Shown here: piece after piece, positions 61,269 through 64,000 of the stretch
How the letters are laid out: the number at the start of each line of letters is the position of its first letter
How positions within the stretch are numbered: position 1 is the stretch's first letter
Source of the DNA: Lachnospiraceae bacterium
Lineage (GTDB): Bacteria > Bacillota > Clostridia > Lachnospirales > Lachnospiraceae
Direction: 5' to 3'
Length of the DNA: 64,000 nucleotides
Assembly: GCA_022799355.1 (NCBI GenBank)
Contig: JAAWOG010000005.1
Span: 1-64,000 of the forward strand
Position numbers and translations under genes: made by a program
Notes under the pieces: generated by a model
Database searches by the model: none
What the model saw: the letters and a program-made list of their open reading frames with translations, nothing else
What the model was told of the DNA's origin: nothing

Positions 61269-61596
61269 CTTCTTTGTCTGTTTTTGACGGGAATTTTTAG
61301 GATAGCAGAGGGATGCCGGATGTCCGGACCGTCCGGCAGTATCATATAAACCGGACGCAGTATCAGGTCTGCTATCTGTATCATGATATGCGGGGATTAT
61401 ATTCCGGTATGCATTTTAAGTTTATCATGACTATAGTAACAGTTCAACATAGGAGTGCACTTGCTGCAAACTCCGTAAAAATGTGCTACGGTTTATAATT
61501 TCCAAGGCTGTCTTTTCTTTACATGCCTGAATCAAGATGCTAGAATGGAATGGTAAAGATCAGATTTCATGCACAGGATATGAGGGATATCAAAAA
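61269..61596. other. Gap between divergent genes with R1 copy C
   Basis: 328 bases without a convincing gene; the 61-codon ORF at 61313 lacks support. It holds a hairpin TGCCGGA / TCCGGCA at 61314-61338, the R1 copy at 61436, and a lone -10-like TATAAT at 61494-61499 without a clear -35. Confidence 0.4.
61436..61470 (-). repeat. R1 dispersed repeat, copy C (reverse orientation)
   Basis: GTAACAGTTCA and GTGCACTTG are the complements of TGAACTGTT(A/G)C and CAAGTGCA(G/C) of copy B at 15674. The middle differs. Confidence 0.5.
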
Positions 61597-62754
61597 ATGA
61601 GACGTTATTTTAACACGGAGGGATGGTGCAAACCGGACCGACATTATATGGTCAGGCTGGATGAGAGACTGGACCGGATAAAAAGGCTGTATGTTGACAA
61701 AGGGAAATACTTCATAATCAATCGGGGACGGCAATATGGAAAAACAACAACACTGAAAGCACTCGCCGAGTATTTGAAAGATGATTATATCATGATAGCT
61801 ATGGATTTTCAGTTGATGAGCAACGCCAATTTTGCTGATGAACAGACGTTTGTTATAAAATTTATCAACTATATGGAAGATCTGTTTTCCGAACAGGAAA
61901 TGTTCAGGGAAAAGATGGATGCCGAAGCTTTCAACAACCTGATTTTCTTAAAAGAAAAAGAAGAAGTCTCCATAGATATGTTGTTCCGCGGTTTGAGTAA
62001 ACTCTGCGGAGCATCTGAAAAACCGATCGTTATGATAATTGATGAAGTAGACAGCGTATCAAATAATCAGGTTTTTATTGATTTTCTTGCCATGCTCCGG
62101 GGATATTACCTTGGAAGAGAAGAAAAGGCGGCTTTTCATTCCGTGATTCTTGCGGCGGTATATGATATTAAAAATCTGAAATTAAAAATACGTTCTGACA
62201 AGGAACATCGCTACAACAGCCCATGGAATATAGCGGCAAAATTTAATATAGACATGTTTTTTGATGCAAATCAGATCTGCTCTATGTTGGAGGAATATGA
62301 AACGGATCATCAGACCGGTATGAATATAAAAACAGTCGCGGAGGAAATCTATCAGTATACTTCCGGTTATCCCTATCTTGTTTCGGCAGTCTGCAAATAT
62401 CTGGATGAAGAAGTACCGGGTAAAAAAGGATATGAAAACAATATGACCGTATGGTCCCCAAGGGGAGTTGCAGAAGCGGTTAAAATTTTGCTGAATGAAA
62501 AATCACCATTATTTGACAGTATGGCGAAACAGTTGGATGCTTATAAAGATTTGAGAAATCTAATAGAAGAAATACTGTATCAGGGTAAACGGATACCTTT
62601 CAGTCCGGACGCCGCATCTGTTGATATGGGATGTATGTTTGGCTTTCTGAAAGAAAAAGACGGCCAGGTCGTGATGGCAAACCGCATTTTTGAAATGAGG
62701 ATGCTCAATAAATTTATTACGGAAGAAGCTTTGAAAAGGAATGACATTGATTGA
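61597..62754 (+). CDS. AAA-type (AAA_35/AAA-ATPase-like) P-loop ATPase
   Basis: 385 residues from the ATG at 61597, where the family normally begins (MRRYFNTEGWCKPDRHYMV); the ATG at 61537 has no ribosome binding site. Walker A is NRGRQYGKTTTLKAL and Walker B VMIIDEVDSVSN. The helical region TSGYPYLVSAVCKYLDEE resembles the winged part of these STAND-like ATPases, and the last 60 residues form a small helical domain. No nuclease or effector domain is attached. Such proteins are frequent in Clostridia and their function is unknown. Confidence 0.75.
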   Translation: MRRYFNTEGWCKPDRHYMVRLDERLDRIKRLYVDKGKYFIINRGRQYGKTTTLKALAEYLKDDYIMIAMDFQLMSNANFADEQTFVIKFINYMEDLFSEQEMFREKMDAEAFNNLIFLKEKEEVSIDMLFRGLSKLCGASEKPIVMIIDEVDSVSNNQVFIDFLAMLRGYYLGREEKAAFHSVILAAVYDIKNLKLKIRSDKEHRYNSPWNIAAKFNIDMFFDANQICSMLEEYETDHQTGMNIKTVAEEIYQYTSGYPYLVSAVCKYLDEEVPGKKGYENNMTVWSPRGVAEAVKILLNEKSPLFDSMAKQLDAYKDLRNLIEEILYQGKRIPFSPDAASVDMGCMFGFLKEKDGQVVMANRIFEMRMLNKFITEEALKRNDID

Positions 62755-62762
62755 ATAATGGG

Positions 62763-62791
62763 TTGTTTTTGAACATAAATAAGAGTATACT
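62763..62791 (+). promoter_or_regulatory. Predicted promoter of the CAP-domain gene
   Basis: TTGTTT (62763-62768), 17-base spacer, TATACT (62786-62791). AAGGAGGTG before the ATG at 62829. Confidence 0.6.
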
Positions 62792-62828
62792 TTTAGATAA
62801 CAAAGTGAAAACGTAAGGAGGTGAAGAC

Positions 62829-63719
62829 ATGCGAAAAAGGCTTCAAAAATTGATTATCGGCGCCGGTATGATTGTCGCTTTGTTTATCGGCTGCTCCGTG
62901 CCTGCAAACGCGGCGAATTATGCGGATCTGTTTGACGCGGCATATTATGCGAAACACAATCCGGATGTGGTGGAAACTTATGGAAATGATCCCAATGTGC
63001 TCTATGCGCACTATGTCAATAACGGCATCAACGAAGGGCGCAACGCAGGACCGCTCTTTGACGTAAAGAAGTACAGGGAGCATAATCACGATCTGGAAGG
63101 AATCTACGCTGATAACTGGGCAGCTTATGTAAACCAGTATCTGACCGAAGGACTCAAGGAAGGGCGTATCGGATACGGTGAAGACTTTGATGCCGCTTCT
63201 TATGCCAACAGATACTCAGATCTGAAAAATATTTACGGTTATAACCTGAGCGGGCTGTACACCCATTATCTGACACGAGGCAAGAAAGAAGGCAGAAACG
63301 CTTCCTGGGAATCGACGGAAGAAGAGAAGAAGGAAGACAATAAAAAACCCGTATTAAACGGTCATCAGGTAACCAGAAAGGCAAACCGGCTGTTCGCCAT
63401 CACCAATGAGGAGAGAAGGGCATGGGGGTTAAGGAACCTTACCTGGGATAATTCCCTCGCGGCGCTTGCGGAAACCAGAGTGATGGAACTGCCGATCAGA
63501 TTTGACCATGTGCGCCCGAACGGGGACAGCATCTATGAATATCGTGTGGACGCGGAAAATATTGCCATGTGGTATGATGATGCGGAAGATGTGCACAATA
63601 ACTTTATGGAATACTGGACGGATGCTAATAATATCATTGATCCCGACTTAAGAAGAGTCGGTATCGCCTGTTATGAAGTGGGTGGCGTGTATTACTGGTG
63701 CGAGTTGTTCAGAGAGTAA
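62829..63719 (+). CDS. Secreted CAP (SCP/PR-1) domain protein with three N-terminal repeats
   Basis: 296 residues. Signal peptide MRKRLQKLIIGAGMIVALF...PANA, cut near residue 28. Three repeats of about 40 residues follow (FDAAYYAKHNPDVVETYG, FDVKKYREHNHDLEGIYA, FDAASYANRYSDLKNIYG, each closing with a G-x-x-EGR motif), as found in clostridial surface proteins. A Glu/Lys linker leads to the CAP domain from about 180, with AITNEERRAWGLRNLTWDNSLA and the metal His in RFDHVRPNG plus AENIA. Secreted or wall-associated; CAP activity is unknown. Confidence 0.85.
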   Translation: MRKRLQKLIIGAGMIVALFIGCSVPANAANYADLFDAAYYAKHNPDVVETYGNDPNVLYAHYVNNGINEGRNAGPLFDVKKYREHNHDLEGIYADNWAAYVNQYLTEGLKEGRIGYGEDFDAASYANRYSDLKNIYGYNLSGLYTHYLTRGKKEGRNASWESTEEEKKEDNKKPVLNGHQVTRKANRLFAITNEERRAWGLRNLTWDNSLAALAETRVMELPIRFDHVRPNGDSIYEYRVDAENIAMWYDDAEDVHNNFMEYWTDANNIIDPDLRRVGIACYEVGGVYYWCELFRE

Positions 63720-63763
63720 AGATGGGATTCCATTTGGCATTGTGTGAAAAAGAATAATTTTGT

Positions 63764-63803
63764 AAGAACTGCTGTAAAATTTTATTGTGGCAGTTCTTTT
63801 TTT
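63764..63803 (+). terminator. Rho-independent terminator after the CAP gene
   Basis: AAGAACTGC / GCAGTTCTT 9-bp stem followed by TTTTT. Confidence 0.9.
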
Positions 63804-63852
63804 GTGCTATAGTTATATTGATATTATTTTTAAGAAAAGGAGATAACATATT

Positions 63853-64000
63853 ATGAATGTGGCAGCGACGGGATTTTTGATAGGTGTTATAGTGGGAAAC
63901 CTGCTGATAGGCGGTCTTTTTGGGCTTATTCCGTTCATTTTAGGAAGAAAAAGAGAACTGAACGGATTAGGCACAGCAGGACTGATCTGTTCTATCATAG
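63853..64000 (+). CDS. Small membrane protein, cut by the window end
   Basis: An open frame from the ATG at 63853 (AAGGAG upstream) runs to the window end without a stop. The first 49 residues have a long hydrophobic helix (ATGFLIGVIVGNLLIGGLFGLIPFILG) then a charged turn GRKRELNG and the start of a second helix (TAGLICSII). Looks like a small integral membrane protein; no family recognised. It is not in the plus-strand ORF track because it is incomplete. Confidence 0.6.
   Translation, partial: MNVAATGFLIGVIVGNLLIGGLFGLIPFILGRKRELNGLGTAGLICSII

Noticed and set aside
61313-61498. 61-codon ORF in the gap before the ATPase gene
   Set aside because: No ribosome binding site, spans a hairpin and an R1 repeat, and has no recognisable sequence features.

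Overview
The window reads as chromosomal DNA of a Gram-positive, spore-forming Clostridia, most likely the Lachnospiraceae. Reasons: it carries yqfC and yqfD next to phoH and ybeY, the order radC-mreB-mreC-mreD-mrdA-minC-minD-minE-rodA-mgsA, yggS followed by sepF, many strong AGGAGG-type ribosome binding sites, GTG/TTG starts, a lipobox-rich set of exported proteins, and protein sequences (for example the MreB variant) of the kind I associate with that family. No rRNA, tRNA, CRISPR array, transposase or integrase was recognised. Taxonomy is inference; no search was run.

Layout. 1-2.3 kb is accessory: two nested hairpins, a decayed WG-repeat gene split around an AT-rich GNAT acetyltransferase, and an Rpn-type nuclease. 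2.3-5.6 kb: nth, a metallo-beta-lactamase-fold hydrolase and an exported protein of unknown function. 5.7-12.3 kb: a sporulation/RNA-processing block (yqfC, yqfD, phoH, a degenerate 7TM-HD protein, ybeY, a MOP-superfamily membrane protein, a BofC-like protein). 12.3-15.5 kb: two convergent, overlapping flavoproteins. 15.8-19.8 kb: a small ORF, a DUF3160 lipoprotein and a CapA-family protein. 19.9-26.4 kb: proB and proA with a folate cyclo-ligase and an unknown gene between them, then a possible nuclease, a Nudix hydrolase, a SUKH immunity-type protein and a prophage/toxin-type domain protein. 26.4-36.9 kb: miaB, mutS, mutL and miaA, with foreign-looking insertions (an unknown gene, a flavoprotein, an MNT/HEPN pair). 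37-40.6 kb: a GNAT enzyme, an anchored subtilase with an isolated promoter and operator-like palindrome, and a PLP enzyme. 40.7-51.4 kb: the cell-shape and division-site block plus a DD-carboxypeptidase. 51.5-57.6 kb: a P-loop protein, a HlyD-like adaptor, yggS, sepF, aroB, lspA and an RluD-type synthase. 57.7-64 kb: an unknown gene, cstA with a possible leader peptide, a metallophosphoesterase, an AAA-type ATPase, a CAP-domain surface protein and a partial membrane protein cut by the window end.

How the genes work together. MreBCD, PBP2, RodA and MinCDE together are the lateral-wall elongation and division-site placement machinery; SepF and the carboxypeptidase add to it. MutS/MutL (with an intact MutL endonuclease motif) are post-replicative mismatch repair, and MiaA/MiaB act in sequence on the adenosine at position 37 of tRNAs reading U-starting codons. 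ProB/ProA give the first two steps of proline synthesis, with no proC in view. YqfC/YqfD belong to the mother-cell sporulation programme, consistent with a sigma-E-like promoter directly before yqfC.

Two dispersed intergenic repeat families became visible on comparing gaps. R1 has copies near 68, 15674 and 61436; R2 has copies at 15558, 37588 and 60316. The most interesting leads are the degenerate HD protein in the pgpH slot, the MreB with an altered phosphate-binding loop, the PBP2 with a very long insertion, the subtilase with an unusual oxyanion motif under an operator-like palindrome, the SUKH/polyvalent-protein pair, and the possible leaderless sigma-E transcript of yqfC.
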